The position numbers and the translations under genes are program-made. The notes under the pieces are model-generated. The model was not told where the DNA came from. It searched no databases and saw only the letters and a list, made by a program, of their open reading frames with translations. Of a DNA stretch of 64,000 bases, positions 1-11,700 are shown piece after piece; positions within the stretch are counted from its first letter, which is position 1; every line of letters starts with the position of its first letter. Source of the DNA: Anaeramoeba flamelloides (Eukaryota; Metamonada; Anaeramoebidae). Where the stretch lies: positions 19,282,001 to 19,346,000 of the forward strand of contig JANTQA010000047.1 of NCBI GenBank assembly GCA_027625915.1, written 5' to 3'.

Positions 1-397
1 CATTTTTCAAATGAGTTATTTTTATCATAAGAATATTACATAATCCATACTTGGTCAAATTTAGAGGGTTACAAAATAACCACAAACCAGATTAAATTGA
101 ATTAAATTGATTGCGAAATTCAAGATAGCAATTTGTTTTAAATTAAAGAAATTTGATCATTTGGAAATAGAAAATGAGAAAAGGTGAATTATTTTTTTAA
201 ATTTTAATTTTTTCGAAATTAAGAACTCTTTCAAACTTATTTTTTTTTTAATTGAATTTTTTGTCAAAGATATCCAATGAAATTTTTTTTTTAATTGATT
301 TTTGACAACCAAATGAAGGGCTATTTCACAATACACTTTTTGGTCTGGGTCACCCCTTAAGTATGGAACATATTCATGGTAAATGACTAGACCCTTA
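1..397 (-). mobile_element. Partial TTAA-target non-autonomous element (0.7 kb family)
   Basis: This is one end of a roughly 700 bp element cut by the window edge. Bases from about 40 onward match the complete copy at 50654-51354 closely; shared stretches include TTAGAGGGTTACAAAATAAC and the interior up to GACTAGACCC. It ends at GACTAGACCC-TTAA (TTAA at 394-397). No coding capacity is visible; the 92-residue minus-strand frame here is low-complexity. A TTAA target with GGGTC ends resembles piggyBac-type integration, which is inference from the target only. Confidence 0.7.
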
Positions 398-909
398 AAG
401 GTAAAGACAAAATACAAATAAGGATTTGAGAACAATAATAGTGTTGTTTTTGGATTTGACGTAATTTACAATTCAACCAATCCCTTTTCATGAACACTCC
501 TGTTGTTTTCCAATTAATAAATGAAAATTATAATTTCAAAGCTCTCAAAGTTTTCCCCTTATTCAAATTAAAAAAACAAGATCTTTCCAAAACCAATTGA
601 AATAAAATCCTTTTAGAGTTTAATTAACCGAGCCATCTTATTGTGCTTTTGTGAAAAAATTTTCTTATAACAAGCTGACTGTAACCATATCAACCACTTG
701 AGAAAAAAAAAAAAAAAAGAAAAAAAAAAGAGAAAAAATGTGAGCGTAAAAAAAAAAAAAAAGTGAAAACAAGACTTTTATTTTTAGAAAGGGGTGTACA
801 ATAACTTTTTATTCCTAAACTTTGTCTGAAACAAGCTCTGGACAAACAAATTGAAATTTGACCCCCCTCGAGAAGATTTTTATGAAAAAATTCAGTGGTG
901 CTGTGTTCT
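398..909. other. Gene-free spacer
   Basis: This is AT-rich spacer with several A-runs around 700-765. I see no gene or element in it. Confidence 0.5.
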
Positions 910-1389
910 TTATTTTTTCTCTTGTAATGCTTTCAGGGCAAGTTTAGGAAGGTTAGTGTTCCCGTCACTTAATTTCAGGGTGAAGATCATGTGTTTAACT
1001 TTCCATTCGCCGTCTTTACGAACAAGGAAATGTTTGTATGATCCAAGGATCAGCCATGTGTCTTCACCTTCTTCGTTTGGCAAGTAATGAGTTGCTTGGA
1101 CATAAGAATTACATTCTGCTTCGTCTCCGTTGATATCCACTTTGTGGTTTGTGATCATGTGCTGGGTCATTTTGAAGCCTGGGAGAAATCCACTCCAGTT
1201 TTTGCAAATTTGGTTGGGCGAGAGGGTTTCAGGTTCTCCACCAGACATTGATGTGTAGTCAACAATCACTTTTTCTGTAAAGCATGTCTTAAGTTTTTCC
1301 CATTCGCACGAGTCAGCATAAACACCAATGTTATTGACTTGTACAATGATCTCACGTTCGTCAAGTAATAATTGAAGTTTTTTTTCCAT
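910..1389 (-). CDS. SnoaL-like (NTF2-fold) domain protein
   Basis: This encodes a protein of about 159 residues that is nearly all one SnoaL-like/NTF2-superfamily domain. These are small alpha+beta cone folds used as enzymes (isomerase, dehydratase or hydrolase types) or ligand binders. The N-terminal helix carries the typical pattern in which a residue stretch reading VYADSCEWEKL leads into a strand (FTEKVIVDY). This is followed by the HMITNHKVDINGDEA hairpin and an antiparallel sheet ending in WKVKHMIF. Length matches the family. The start is the ATG at 1387-1389; the upstream in-frame extension has only a TTG. Base composition is visibly richer in G+C than the flanks, as for other real genes here. 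Substrate cannot be told from the sequence. There is no signal peptide, so it is probably cytosolic. It stands alone between repeats. Confidence 0.85.
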   Translation of the reverse strand: MEKKLQLLLDEREIIVQVNNIGVYADSCEWEKLKTCFTEKVIVDYTSMSGGEPETLSPNQICKNWSGFLPGFKMTQHMITNHKVDINGDEAECNSYVQATHYLPNEEGEDTWLILGSYKHFLVRKDGEWKVKHMIFTLKLSDGNTNLPKLALKALQEKK

Positions 1390-1689
1390 TTTTGAGTAGG
1401 ACAAAAGATAAAAAATGAAATCTATTTTTCTGGTTTATACCTTATTTCATTTTATTGTTATACTTTATGTATGGTTTAATTCCATGAAAACCAAGTCAGT
1501 CCAATCTTTGATTTGAACAAATTACTTCTTGTTTCTGATTTTTTTTTTTTTTTTTAATTAAATAAACAATGGTTTTACATTTTTGACAAATTCCGAATGA
1601 AGAGAAGAATTCAATAGTGGTAAAACAAGATTTTATTTCCATCTTCTTTATTTACTTTTCTTGGAATTTTTTTGAACACAACTTACAAA

Positions 1690-2140
1690 AGACTGATAAA
1701 TTCAAATAATTGTCTCAAAATTTTTTCTTCATTTGACATTTTCCAAATTTTTTCCGTTAGATCTGATTAAAGCATTTTATTGCTTTAAATCTTTTGTCAA
1801 TTTGTAAAATTACTGTTAATTGTAAAATAAAAAGATCAAAATTTTAAATCAACTTTCCATAAAATCACATCCCTAGAATTAAAATAAATTATCAAAAGTT
1901 CCCAATTCTCAAAGGTAAATTTATCATTTAAACTGATTTTAAGAGTGAAAAATTTGAAATGTTGCTTGATTGTAAAATCTTTTTTTGGAAAGCTGAATGA
2001 AAATTTTGTTCCATTTATTTTGCAACAGATAGTAGTTTGATCTTCAAAATATTCCTACCTCAAGAACTATTTGAAGAGTTGAGTTGATAGATTTACAAAA
2101 ATGGAAAACGAAGAAAAAGTTTATTACCTGTGTTTGAATT
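1690..2140 (+). repeat. Dispersed '5-prime gene end' repeat, copy A (carries a MITE)
   Basis: This copy shares sequence with copies near 23030-23290, 40660-40900 and 62690-62960. Shared marks are CTGATAAATTC, a CTCAAAATTTTTTCTTCATT-like stretch, AAAGCATTTTATT, TTTGTAAAATTAG and a conserved segment running into an ATG preceded by TTACAAAA. A 220 bp MITE (1813-2032) interrupts this copy at a TA. The conserved unit looks like the upstream region plus first codons of a gene family; the first codons differ at 2101 from those of the other copies. Confidence 0.65.
1813..2032 (+). mobile_element. 220 bp MITE with TA target duplication
   Basis: The element runs from CTGTTAATTGTAAAATAA to TTATTTTGCAACAGATAG, with imperfect inverted ends of about 45 bp (the GATCAAAATTTT...AACTTTCC end matches the GGAAAGCTGAATGAAAATTTT end). 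It is flanked by TA on both sides. Copies B to D of the host repeat show the uninterrupted site. Other copies lie at 38404-38628 and 38631-38851, with fragments near 39880-40003 and 53945-54075. It is non-coding. TA target preference suggests Tc1/mariner-type mobilisation. Confidence 0.8.
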
Positions 2141-2475
2141 TAATAGTAATTGAGACTTTAATTTGTCAAATAAAGGGGAAAAAATTTTTAATTTATTTTG
2201 ATAAAGTAAATCCCAAAGAAATAGTCAATAATAGGTGGTATCTATTTGAAAAAGGAAAAAAGAGAACTAAATCTACATTTTTTCAGATTTGTAACTTGTT
2301 TTCGAAAGTTAAAAGAGTGTTAAATTCAATTACTGAAGTCAAAATAAAGGGTAAAAAAGAATTTAATGTCAGGTTTCAAAATAAAAAGTGTGTTTTAGTT
2401 ATAGAAGACCTAAACATCAAACAATCAAAGAAACTGATAATAAACCCTAAAAAAAATATGGTATGGGTTTCTTAA
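2101..2475 (+). CDS. Small unrecognised protein (124 residues), possibly a repeat-family member
   Basis: The ORF begins with ATG right after the conserved TTACAAAA leader of the dispersed 5-prime-end repeat. The other three repeat copies also start an ORF at this place, but those stop after a few dozen codons at most. The predicted product is lysine-rich with alternating hydrophobic stretches. No domain is recognised, and there is no signal peptide or clear membrane segment. Codon use is as AT-rich as the spacer, unlike the other genes here. It may be a living member of a decayed gene family or a chance frame; I lean to an uncertain real or decaying gene. Confidence 0.35.
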   Translation: MENEEKVYYLCLNLIVIETLICQIKGKKFLIYFDKVNPKEIVNNRWYLFEKGKKRTKSTFFQICNLFSKVKRVLNSITEVKIKGKKEFNVRFQNKKCVLVIEDLNIKQSKKLIINPKKNMVWVS

Positions 2476-3725
2476 AGTTCGATTATTTAAATAGGAATTC
2501 TAAAAAAATGAAGGATCAAATTATAAAATTTATCCCAAAAAATAAAGTAAATTTGTAACAAATTTTTATCAATAAAAAAAACTCAAAAAAACAAAAAACT
2601 TCAGAATATTATGGAAAATTTTAAACTATTTGCATTAATAAGTAAATTTTACTAAAAATAACCAAGGATTTTAGTTCCAAAATTGATTTGAACTTAGGTG
2701 TACTATTGTATAGTCAATTGGATGTTTCCTTGGAACAAGAAGAAAAAAAAAAAACATTGATTATATTTTGAAACACTTGTTATAGTAGTTGGGTACATAT
2801 TATTCAGATTACTGTTCTCTTCCAAAATAAAAAGTAAAAAAGGAAAACAAAGCCAAACAAAATTTTTAATTGGAAACCTTAATAGAATCACAGAACCTGT
2901 TACCACATGCAAAGTCAATTAAAAAACAAACAAATGAACTTTAAGAGGCTAATACAGTGGTCTGAAAATTGTGTAATATTTTTTTTTGAAATGAACAAAA
3001 GAAACAGATAGTTGTTTGTTTTTTTTTGAGGTTTATCTAATTCAAAATATGATCTGTTTTTTTTTTTCATTTTTATAGTAATATTTTAAAATTTTAATGA
3101 ATAAGACTTTTATTTATATTTTTTTTTTTCTAGAATATTTTTTTTTAATAGTTCGAATAAATGATTTTATTATCTAAAAACACCAATTAGAGTGACAAAT
3201 TGACAGAATTTATTCACAATTTTTATCTAGTTCTATTTTATTAAAATGTTAAATTCGAAATCAAGAAGAAAATATACAACTCCAAAGTAGGTACTCTGGA
3301 AAAAAGATAAATTTATTTTTTGAATTTTAGTAATTTTGCTCTGTCATACCTTAGGAATTTGATTATTTGTGATAAAATTTTTATTCTGTAATAATTCAAG
3401 TAAAAAAAAAAAATTTCATTCATCCCCCTTCTAATTTATTGAAGTGTGAACAATTTACAATAGGAAAACATTTGTTTATAAGAAACACATTCAATAAAAA
3501 ATGACAAGGCTAAAGAATGTCTAAGATTTTAAAAAATAACATAGTTGAAATTTCGCGAATTTTTGAGTATATATATATTCCTGTGTATTAACAGAGGAAT
3601 TTTCAAAAATTACCAAAATAAATCATAGTCCTCTGTACATACTCTGGAAAATTGGAAATTTGAAAAACATAATATTCCTCAGTTATTACAGAGGAAAATT
3701 ATCAATTTTTTTCAATAATATACTA
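2476..3725. other. Gene-free spacer with duplicated small hairpin
   Basis: This is AT-rich spacer. Two similar hairpin-like blocks (TATTCCT...ACAGAGGAA) lie at about 3575-3600 and 3672-3699. The 71-residue minus-strand frame at 2703-2918 is low-complexity and hydrophobic, and I do not accept it as a gene. Confidence 0.45.
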
Positions 3726-3923
3726 CAGTCAGTTCCAATTTTAAGGCACAAACTTTCAACGAAATTTAAGGCATAAAAAATCTCAAATTAAGGCACAAAA
3801 TTTGGAATTTTTTTTTTTTACAAATTATTTTTACTAGAATTTGAATTTTGTGCTTTAATTTGAGAATTTTTATTGTTTCTTAAATTTCGTTGAAAGTTTG
3901 TGCCTTAAAAGTGAAACTGACTG
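3726..3923. mobile_element. Palindromic Tc1/mariner-like MITE (CAGTCAGTT family)
   Basis: The element is about 198 bp and nearly all terminal inverted repeat. It starts CAGTCAGTTCCAATTTTAAG and ends AAGTGAAACTGACTG, flanked by TA on both sides. Internal repeats read AAGGCACAAA on one strand and TTTGTGCCTT on the other. It has no coding content. Confidence 0.85.
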
Positions 3924-4338
3924 TATTATTATGTGATACTTAGGATAATTATCCCTCAATAAAAAACATACAATTCTTCTTTATACACAGTTAAAAAGCA
4001 ACACCAATTTATTTATTTATATTCGAAAAATGAGTAATTATAGAAAATATCTAAAATAAAAAAAAGAGAAGAATAAAATTAATTCATATATTTATTTATA
4101 AAATAAATTTATCATTTTCTTGACCAAATAGAAACTATCCAATGTTGTTGGATTTTCAAGGATTTGAAGGAATTGAGTGAAATCTTTGATTTTACTAAAT
4201 TTTATCTAGCTCTAGAAAACCCTTACATTTCCTGAAAAATACACAGAAAGAACAAAAACACGATAGAAGAAAGTAACATCACTTCGAGATAATATTCAAA
4301 TACAACTAAACATTACATATTTTACAATTTAAATTGGA

Positions 4339-4368
4339 TCCCCCCCCCCCCCCCACACACACACCCCA
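4339..4368. repeat. Poly-C run followed by CA repeats
   Basis: A run of about 15 C followed by (CA)n and CCCC stands out in AT-rich spacer. It is simple-sequence DNA. Confidence 0.85.
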
Positions 4369-4477
4369 GATAACACCGAACCCAGTTTTTACTTTCTCTT
4401 AATTATTGTGAAAAAATTTTCAAAATACATAATATTAATTTTTAACTGATCAAATAACTTAAATAACTATTTATCTA

Positions 4478-4675
4478 CAGTCAGTTTCACTTTTAAGGCA
4501 CAAACTTTCAACCGGATTTAAGGCACAGAAAAATCTCAAATTAAGGAACAAAATTTGGAATTTTTAATTTTTACAAATTATTTTACTAGAACCCAAAATT
4601 TTGTGCCTTAATTTGAGATTTTTTTTGTGCCTTAATTTTCGTTGAATGTTTGTGCCTTAAAAGTGAAACTGACGG
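4478..4675. mobile_element. Palindromic MITE, CAGTCAGTT family
   Basis: This is a second copy of the family at 3726-3923, about 198 bp. It starts CAGTCAGTTTCACTTTTAAG, ends GTGAAACTGACGG and is flanked by TA on both sides. Confidence 0.85.
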
Positions 4676-4823
4676 TATTTCCATTCTATAATTTTAGAGT
4701 TTAAAACCCAATTTAATAAATTAACACTAAATCAACCAAAATCAAAAATATATTAATAAATATTTTTACTTATTTACTGATATATTTTAATTCCTCTTTT
4801 TACCTCAAGAAATCTATAAAATA

Positions 4824-5125
4824 CAGTCCTGTGCCATCTTAAGGCACAGGAAGAATCAAGAAATAAGATACCAAATTTTGTTCACTTTAAGGCACAAATA
4901 TTTGATTTAAGGCACTTTCCCAATTTCAAGATATAATTTCACCGAATAATTACAGAGTTAGTTTGAATGTTTTCTTCAATATAAAGAATATTACATTTTA
5001 AGTAATTTTGGAAATTTTCACAGAAAAATTGTGCCTTATTTTGACCACTTTGATTTTGTGTCTTAAGGGGATTTTTTGTTTCTTATTTCTTGATTTTTCC
5101 TGTGCTTTAAAAAAGAAGAGGACTG
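4824..5125. mobile_element. Related 302 bp palindromic MITE (CAGTCCTGTGCC ends)
   Basis: The element is TA-flanked, with ends CAGTCCTGTGCCATCTTAAG and AAAAAGAAGAGGACTG. The inverted arms share AGGAAGAATCAAGAAATAAG and its complement. It uses the same 'AAGGCACAAA' vocabulary as the CAGTCAGTT family but has a different outer end and a longer centre, so it is a sister family. Confidence 0.75.
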
Positions 5126-5906
5126 TATGATTAAAATGTAATCTATTTTTTTTTAAAAAAAACTAATATTCTGTTTATTATTGATTTGATTTTATAATTT
5201 ATTTATAATTATTTCAAATATAAAAATTAATTACAAATTTCTGAGAAATTTTATCAAATGCATCTATTGACTTATCTATAAAAATCTATAATATTCATTA
5301 TTTTTTCGATAATAATTTATAATTTTATTTAAAATTTTATATAGAATAAATTTAAAATTAGATTATAATAAATAAAGTTGAAAAAAAAAGTTAATGTATT
5401 ATTAAAATATTGAAAGTTGATTTTCTAATCAAAAAAATATGCTAAAAGAAAGGTGTTTTTTTAAGATTATAAACTTTTTAGAGTGTACTTGTTAGGAAAC
5501 TATTTTGTATATTTATACAATGGTAAATATTGTTTTGAAAAATATTTAAAAAGATATTACCCCCTTTCAATTTATAAAATTGAAATATTAATTACTTATC
5601 TTGAATTACCAGAAATTTCAATCTATTAGATAGAATTTAGAAGAGTCAAATTCTTGATAAATTAATTTAATTTACCAACCAAAGTTAATTATAAAAATTA
5701 ATCTATTAAAAAAGAAGGTAAATTGTATAAAACAATACACATACAAACATATGTGTGTAAAAGAAGTAAAAAAAATATCAAAATTTTGGTAAACTTGTAT
5801 ATCAACATTTTAACTTGTAATACACAAACTTTCAACGAAAATTTAGTCACAAAATAATCTATCATTAAAACATATTTTTTTGAACTTTTTTTTCACAAAT
5901 TATTTA

Positions 5907-6707
5907 CAGTCAGTTTCACTTTTAAGACACAAACTTTTAACAAAAAATAAAGAAACAAAAAAATCTCAAATTCAAGGCTTAAATATTATTTATTGCTGAT
6001 AATCTTTCTATCCAGTTTTACCCCTCCTCTTTCAGGGTATGGGTTGTCGAATGCCGTCAAGTGCCTGGATTTCTTGAAATTTTCTGTTTTATTTGTTAAG
6101 TTTTCTAGGTTTTTTTGAGGTTTTCTATTTTATTTGTGAAGTGTTCTAGCTTTTTTTTACTTTTTGAAATAAACAGAAAACTTTAATTAATTTTCAGTTT
6201 ATTTCTAAAGTAAAAAAACCCTAAAAAAAATCTATAGATTTTCTAAATAAACAGAAAACTTAATAGCTCCTTTTTTTAATTTGAGAGTTGAATAGAAAAT
6301 ATAAGAAATTTTCTTTTCATTTCTCAAAAAAAAAAAAAAAAAGCTAAATGCAGTTTTACAGAATTCAAAATAATGTAGTAAAATCTTTGATTTTACTCAA
6401 TTCTTTCAAATCCTGGAAAACCAAATGATATTGGATAATTTTTAATTTTTTCATGTTAATGATATAATATTTTTTTATTATAAAATTTTAATTATTTTTC
6501 TTCTAGTCTTTTTTTATTTAGTAAAAACTTTCTTTGATTATTCCTTTCACACAACAAATAAATAATAAAAGAATTAAATGTTTAAATTTCAGATTCTAGT
6601 AAAATAATTGTTAAAGAAAATTCCAAATTTTGTGCCTGAATTTGAGATTTTTTTGTACCTAAAATTTTGTTGAGAATCTGTGCCCTAAATTTGAAATTGA
6701 ATTTAGT
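5907..6707. mobile_element. Split CAGTCAGTT-family MITE with about 600 bp nested inside
   Basis: The left half is at about 5907-5990 (CAGTCAGTTTCACTTTTAAG at the outer end, TA before it). The matching right half is at about 6592-6707 (TTCCAAATTTTGTGCC ... GAGAATCTGTGCCC). The segment between them belongs to another repeat type (marks: GTCAAGTGCCTGGATTTC and an ATTCTTTCAAATCCTGGAAA-like end) that recurs near 45060-45480 and 61690-62090. A further degenerate left half lies just before, at about 5815-5895. Confidence 0.6.
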
Positions 6708-6749
6708 AAAATTTAATATACTTTCTCAATAAAAACTCCAGCTACATTA

Positions 6750-6916
6750 TAAATATAGACCTTTCATTTTGGTTTATTTTCTTACAATCCAAACCTTTTT
6801 ATCTGTTAAATGTCCTAGTTGTACTGATCAAATTTCCAGGTGTTTATCTAATTAGAATTGATATTAGAAGAAAAAAATAATATTTTTGAAAATTACAATA
6901 TTTCAATCATTTTTTC

Positions 6917-6957
<41 letters not shown>

Positions 6958-7325
6958 TTATACACCTAATTCATTTTCAAAATTTTGTTATTATTACAAG
7001 ATTGAAAGTAATTTCATAAAAACTTGTTATTCTTATGTTACTGCATAACTGAAAATGATTGTATTAAAATGATATTGGTTCTATTGGAATTTTATTTGGT
7101 TCTTCGATTGAAGATCAAAATGTACCTTGTTGTTTTTCTCAATTGACTGATAAGAATTCAAATTTTTCTATTATTGAGAAAATATATTGGTTTATTGGTT
7201 TTAACTTTAAACTGAATATCAAATATTATTTTATGTATATTTTCTATTTATTTTGTATTTTTTCTTGAAAGGTTAATAATAAATAATAATTGATATTTGA
7301 TCAAAATGTGAGTCTTCTTTGACTG
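6750..7325 (+). mobile_element. Degenerate copy of the CAGTCAAAGGGGCC family (0.68 kb type)
   Basis: It shares TTCTATTGGAATTTTATTTG and a neighbouring GATTGT..AAAT..GATATTG block with the copies at 52383-53064 and 56611-57287. It ends AGTCTTCTTTGACTG, matching the family's right end GCCTCTTTGACTG. The left end is blurred. A run of about 38 T (6918-6955) lies inside. Confidence 0.6.
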
Positions 7326-8773
7326 AAAAAAATTATATTATCCAAAGATTGAAAAAAATTATTTTTTCACAAAATTTGATGAATTTCTCCGACAAGAAGG
7401 CTATCAATTAAAATTCAAACTATATTTGCCCTTAACTTTTCCCACTTATACCTTTATTGTTAAGTACATTTATAAAAATTGCAGTTAATTCTTATAATAA
7501 ATAAAAATTGGGTTGAAATTGAAAACTCGGTATAATATTTTGATTTCTGAACCTCTTAGAGGTAAAATTTAAATTTAGGGATTGAAAACCGTTTTTAGTA
7601 AAAACATAAGTATTTTCGAAAAAAAAACTTATATTTTGTTATTTTAACAATAGTTTTAAATTAGTATTCGTAAAAGTTATTAGAGATGCTGTTATTCATC
7701 AAACGGATATCCACGTGTTATGAAATTCCGATAATCCTTGAATGTTATATTTTTATAAACTAATACGATTTCTCAAGTATGTTGACACAGCTTTCTAATG
7801 TTATTCAAGTGTTTTGATTGGGTTTTATACTCCTTAGTTTTTTCATTTTTTTTTCTAATTTTGGGAATAATACAGAAGCATTTTTATTAAAATTTTCAAA
7901 TTTTTGTTTAAATTTTTTTCTTTTATAATTTTACTTTTTCTTTTATTTTTTTTCAAAATATTTTTCTTTGAGTTTTTCTTTTTTGATCTTTTTTTTTCTT
8001 TTTGTTTTTAATTTCTTTTTTTTTTTATAAAACTTTTTTTTTTTCTTTTTCGAATTTTTTTTAAGAAAGATCAATGATCGAAAAAAAAAACTTATCAAAA
8101 AAAAACAATAAACAGTAAGAATTATCAGACTATGTAATGACTATATAATAACTATATTTATTTTCAAAAATCTTCTTCTTAATCTTTTTTTTCAGTAAAA
8201 GTTCATTAATAAAAAATTGGTAAAACTTATTTCAAAAATTTTGATTAACTTTTTTTTTCTGATTTTAATTTTAATTTTTTATAAATTTTTGAAATAACAA
8301 GTTTTTACATATTTTCTAATAATTTAAAAAGTTAATTCATCATAAGATTTGAGAACCAGAAGCATCTTGAAACCAAAAGAATATATTTTATATCTTTCAA
8401 TTTATTATTTCAGGTAAGTTACAATTTTTGCAATTGAATTTAGTTATTTTAGAATTGAGTTTAACAAAGATATTTCAATGTAAATTTACCTTCATTTTTT
8501 TTTGAAAGAGTTGATCCACGATTTACCCAATTTCTATTTTTTTAAAACTTGAAAAAAAAAAAAAAACATCAACAAAATGATACCCTAAAAAACTAATATT
8601 AAAAATTAAATAATATTGGAAAAAGAATACCCTAAAAAAAAAACAAATTATTGAGGAAATAACTATAATTTTTATCATTATTTTATTTTTATATATATAT
8701 TTTTTTTTCTGGGATGGTTTTAATATATTTTATTTTATCTAAAATTATTGATTTAGAATTTTTGTAAGGATGA
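7326..8773. other. Gene-free spacer downstream of the BEACH gene
   Basis: This is AT-rich with T-rich runs at 7840-8060. The stretch 7680-7810 is a little less AT-biased and unexplained. I see no gene. Confidence 0.45.
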
Positions 8774-11700
8774 TTAAATTAAATTGAAAATCTGATTCAA
8801 AGAATCACTAATATAAAGTTCTGAAAAGGCATTATTTGTTGCGAAGGAAACGATTGAAGAATTTGAAACTTTTTTTTGAGAGACCAAAATTAAATCTCTC
8901 ATGATGAAATCCTCATTTTTCTTTTCATCACCACCGCCACCGCCACTACCACTGCCATTATTATTATTATTATTACTGTTGGTATTGTTGATGATTTTTT
9001 GTTTAAAATGTATTTTCCATAATTTGATTATTCCGTCGTTATGACCGGTTAAATAGAATTCGTCTTTGAAAGAATGAGGGTAATGGATGAAATGCAAGGC
9101 TGAAATCGAATTTTTAGGTGGCTGAGAGATTCTTTTTTTAATTAGCAGTTTCCCGTTTATTGTGAAAAGCAATATGAACACGCCGTCTGAAATTAAAAGG
9201 TCACCTGTTAATCTGCTTATTTTAACCAAGGTAATTGGTTGGTTCATTGTTATGAGTTTTCTAATTATCAATTTCCTGTTAAGATCCCAGAGAATGCAGG
9301 AATTATCCTCTGAGCCTGACAATATGATTCCAAATTTTTGAGAAATATCTAAAGCTGTGATTTTTTTTGTATGTCCAAAAAATCTAATTTTCAATCTAAT
9401 GATTGGTATTTGGTTTTTAAACACGACTTTCCAAACAGAAATTAAAGTATCGTCTCCACCCGATACAAAGTATTCTGATTGGTGATCTGATTTGACAATT
9501 AAAATCTTTCCAGGATGGGGGTTAACATATAAGGAGAAAAAATTGGAGTTATTATTTTTTTGTTGTTTATTTCTTTTTGAGTTTTTCTTTTTTTTTTGGA
9601 AATCATTTTTCTGTAGAGATGGGAAGATAAACGAATACACATTAAAAGAGTTGATCGGGTTTTTCCAAGATAAATAAATAGATGGCAAGTGATGAAATAA
9701 TAAAGTTTTTGAAAATGTAAAGCGCAAATTATTATTAATTAATTTAATATCAATAATTTTTGAATTGAATTTTTTTAGTTTGTTAATTTTGGAATTATTA
9801 AACGAATTTTTTTTAAATAAATTTAATTTTTCAAATTTAATTTTATTATTTTTAATAGTTTTCAAATTCCGTTTGGGGTGTGCTTTGTTATTAAATAATT
9901 GTATAGGTGTAATGCCAAAATTAGTAATTTGATTTAAAATGGCTTCCTTAATAATTGGATCTTGGATTTTGTTAAGATTTACAGAATTATTGTACGTTAA
10001 ATAATAGAATAAATTCATGGCCTTCTTTGCCTCGGTTCCTCGTTGCTTGTAACCAAAAATTAAATCTATCCATTCGTTTAAATGCTGGCTTACGTGGTCC
10101 GATTCCAGCGCTTCTCTCATGATTCTGATAAATTCATAGGCATCATTGCAACACCATTTGGGCAATTTGACATTATTCACGGTTTCGCCGGTATTAATAT
10201 TTTTGCCAAAATCATAGCTATTCAGATTTAATAAAAACTCGGGTAAATAATAAAACTCGGGTATTAATTCTCTTACATCCGGGCTGTTAATGTTGAGGGC
10301 GGTCGAAAAGGTTGTTTGTATTGATTGGAACGTTCTATCGGGTAAATCGAATTTATTTCCATGGAAGATTTTGTTCATTTTGGTATAGGGCTCCAATCTT
10401 AATAGATAATGCAATATTATCCCAGAACTTGAATAATGGCTTCCATAATGAAATTTCGGGATTATGGAATCATACCATTCGTTATATTTTTTAGTCACCG
10501 TTTTAATTGATTCGTCATTAAGTATCCCAATCGGCCTTGATAAATCCCGATAAATTTTTGGGTTTTTCAAATCTAAAATTTGTGATTTGTAGTCTTGCAA
10601 AACCCAGGGGAAAACCGGATATTGGTTTAAATTATTATAACTTCTCCCAGCAAATTGGTTCAAATACATCAAATATTGAAAGTTACTTATTTTCCCATTT
10701 TGCCATAATTTTTGTTTTTTATCTAATTTATTTTTTTTAAATTTATTAATATTTAACTTGGACCAAATATCCCTTTCTTTAAAAAAATTTTGTTTTTGAT
10801 CAAATTCCTTATTTGCTTTTTTAATTTTGATTTCATTTTCTTTTGAATGCGCCTTACTGTTCTTATTATTGTTTTCGATACTATCTCTATTGTTGTTGTT
10901 CTTATTGTCATCTTTGTCTGGAATATTTATCTTAATATTACTAATTTTCTGATTTGTATTTATTAAAATGCTTTTAAAAATTTGGAAAATTTTATTTCTT
11001 TTTTTCAATTTAAAGGTTAAATATTTTTTTTTTCCATTCTTGAAAAATAATTCAATGGAATCATTAGAATAATTACATCTCATTCTTTTAATTATTTTCT
11101 TGATATTGTTATATTTATATTTTTTTAAATGCAAATTTGAAATCATTAATTTCTTTTTCCTAATATTCGTTAAATTGCTATCTTGTAATTTTTTATTAAT
11201 AATATAATCAGGCAACTTTACAATCTGTTTTTTATTATTTATTGACAGACCTTTAAGGAAATAAAAATATTTTTTACCAAATATTAGCACACCTCTATAA
11301 TTTTTTAATTTACTAATATTAATACAATTGAATTTTACTATAATTTTTTCCTTTTTTGGTAATAATTGTCGGAGGTTATAAAACCTTTCAAATTGCTTCC
11401 AATTTTCTTTGAATTCTAATGACTCAATAGATAAAAATGAAAAGCTATAATAATTATTATTTAAAATAAGATCATAATATTGTTCATCATTTAAATAATT
11501 TTGTTTTTGTTTTTGATTTGTTTTTTTATTTTTATTTTTATTTTCATTTTGATTTTGATTTTGATTTTCATTTTGATTTTGATTTTGATTTTGATTTTTA
11601 TTTTTATTTTGATTTTTATTTTTATTTTTATTTTTTTTAATCATTGGTACAATTTTTTTTTTCATTTCAAATTTATTTTCAAAGGAATCGATTTTATAAC

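Noticed and set aside
157-435. Minus-strand 92-residue ORF
   Set aside because: It lies within and just beyond a repeat element, is Lys/Phe/Ile-rich, and shows no domain.
851-1087. Plus-strand ORF of 78 residues
   Set aside because: It is the antisense shadow of the SnoaL-like gene and has no domain.
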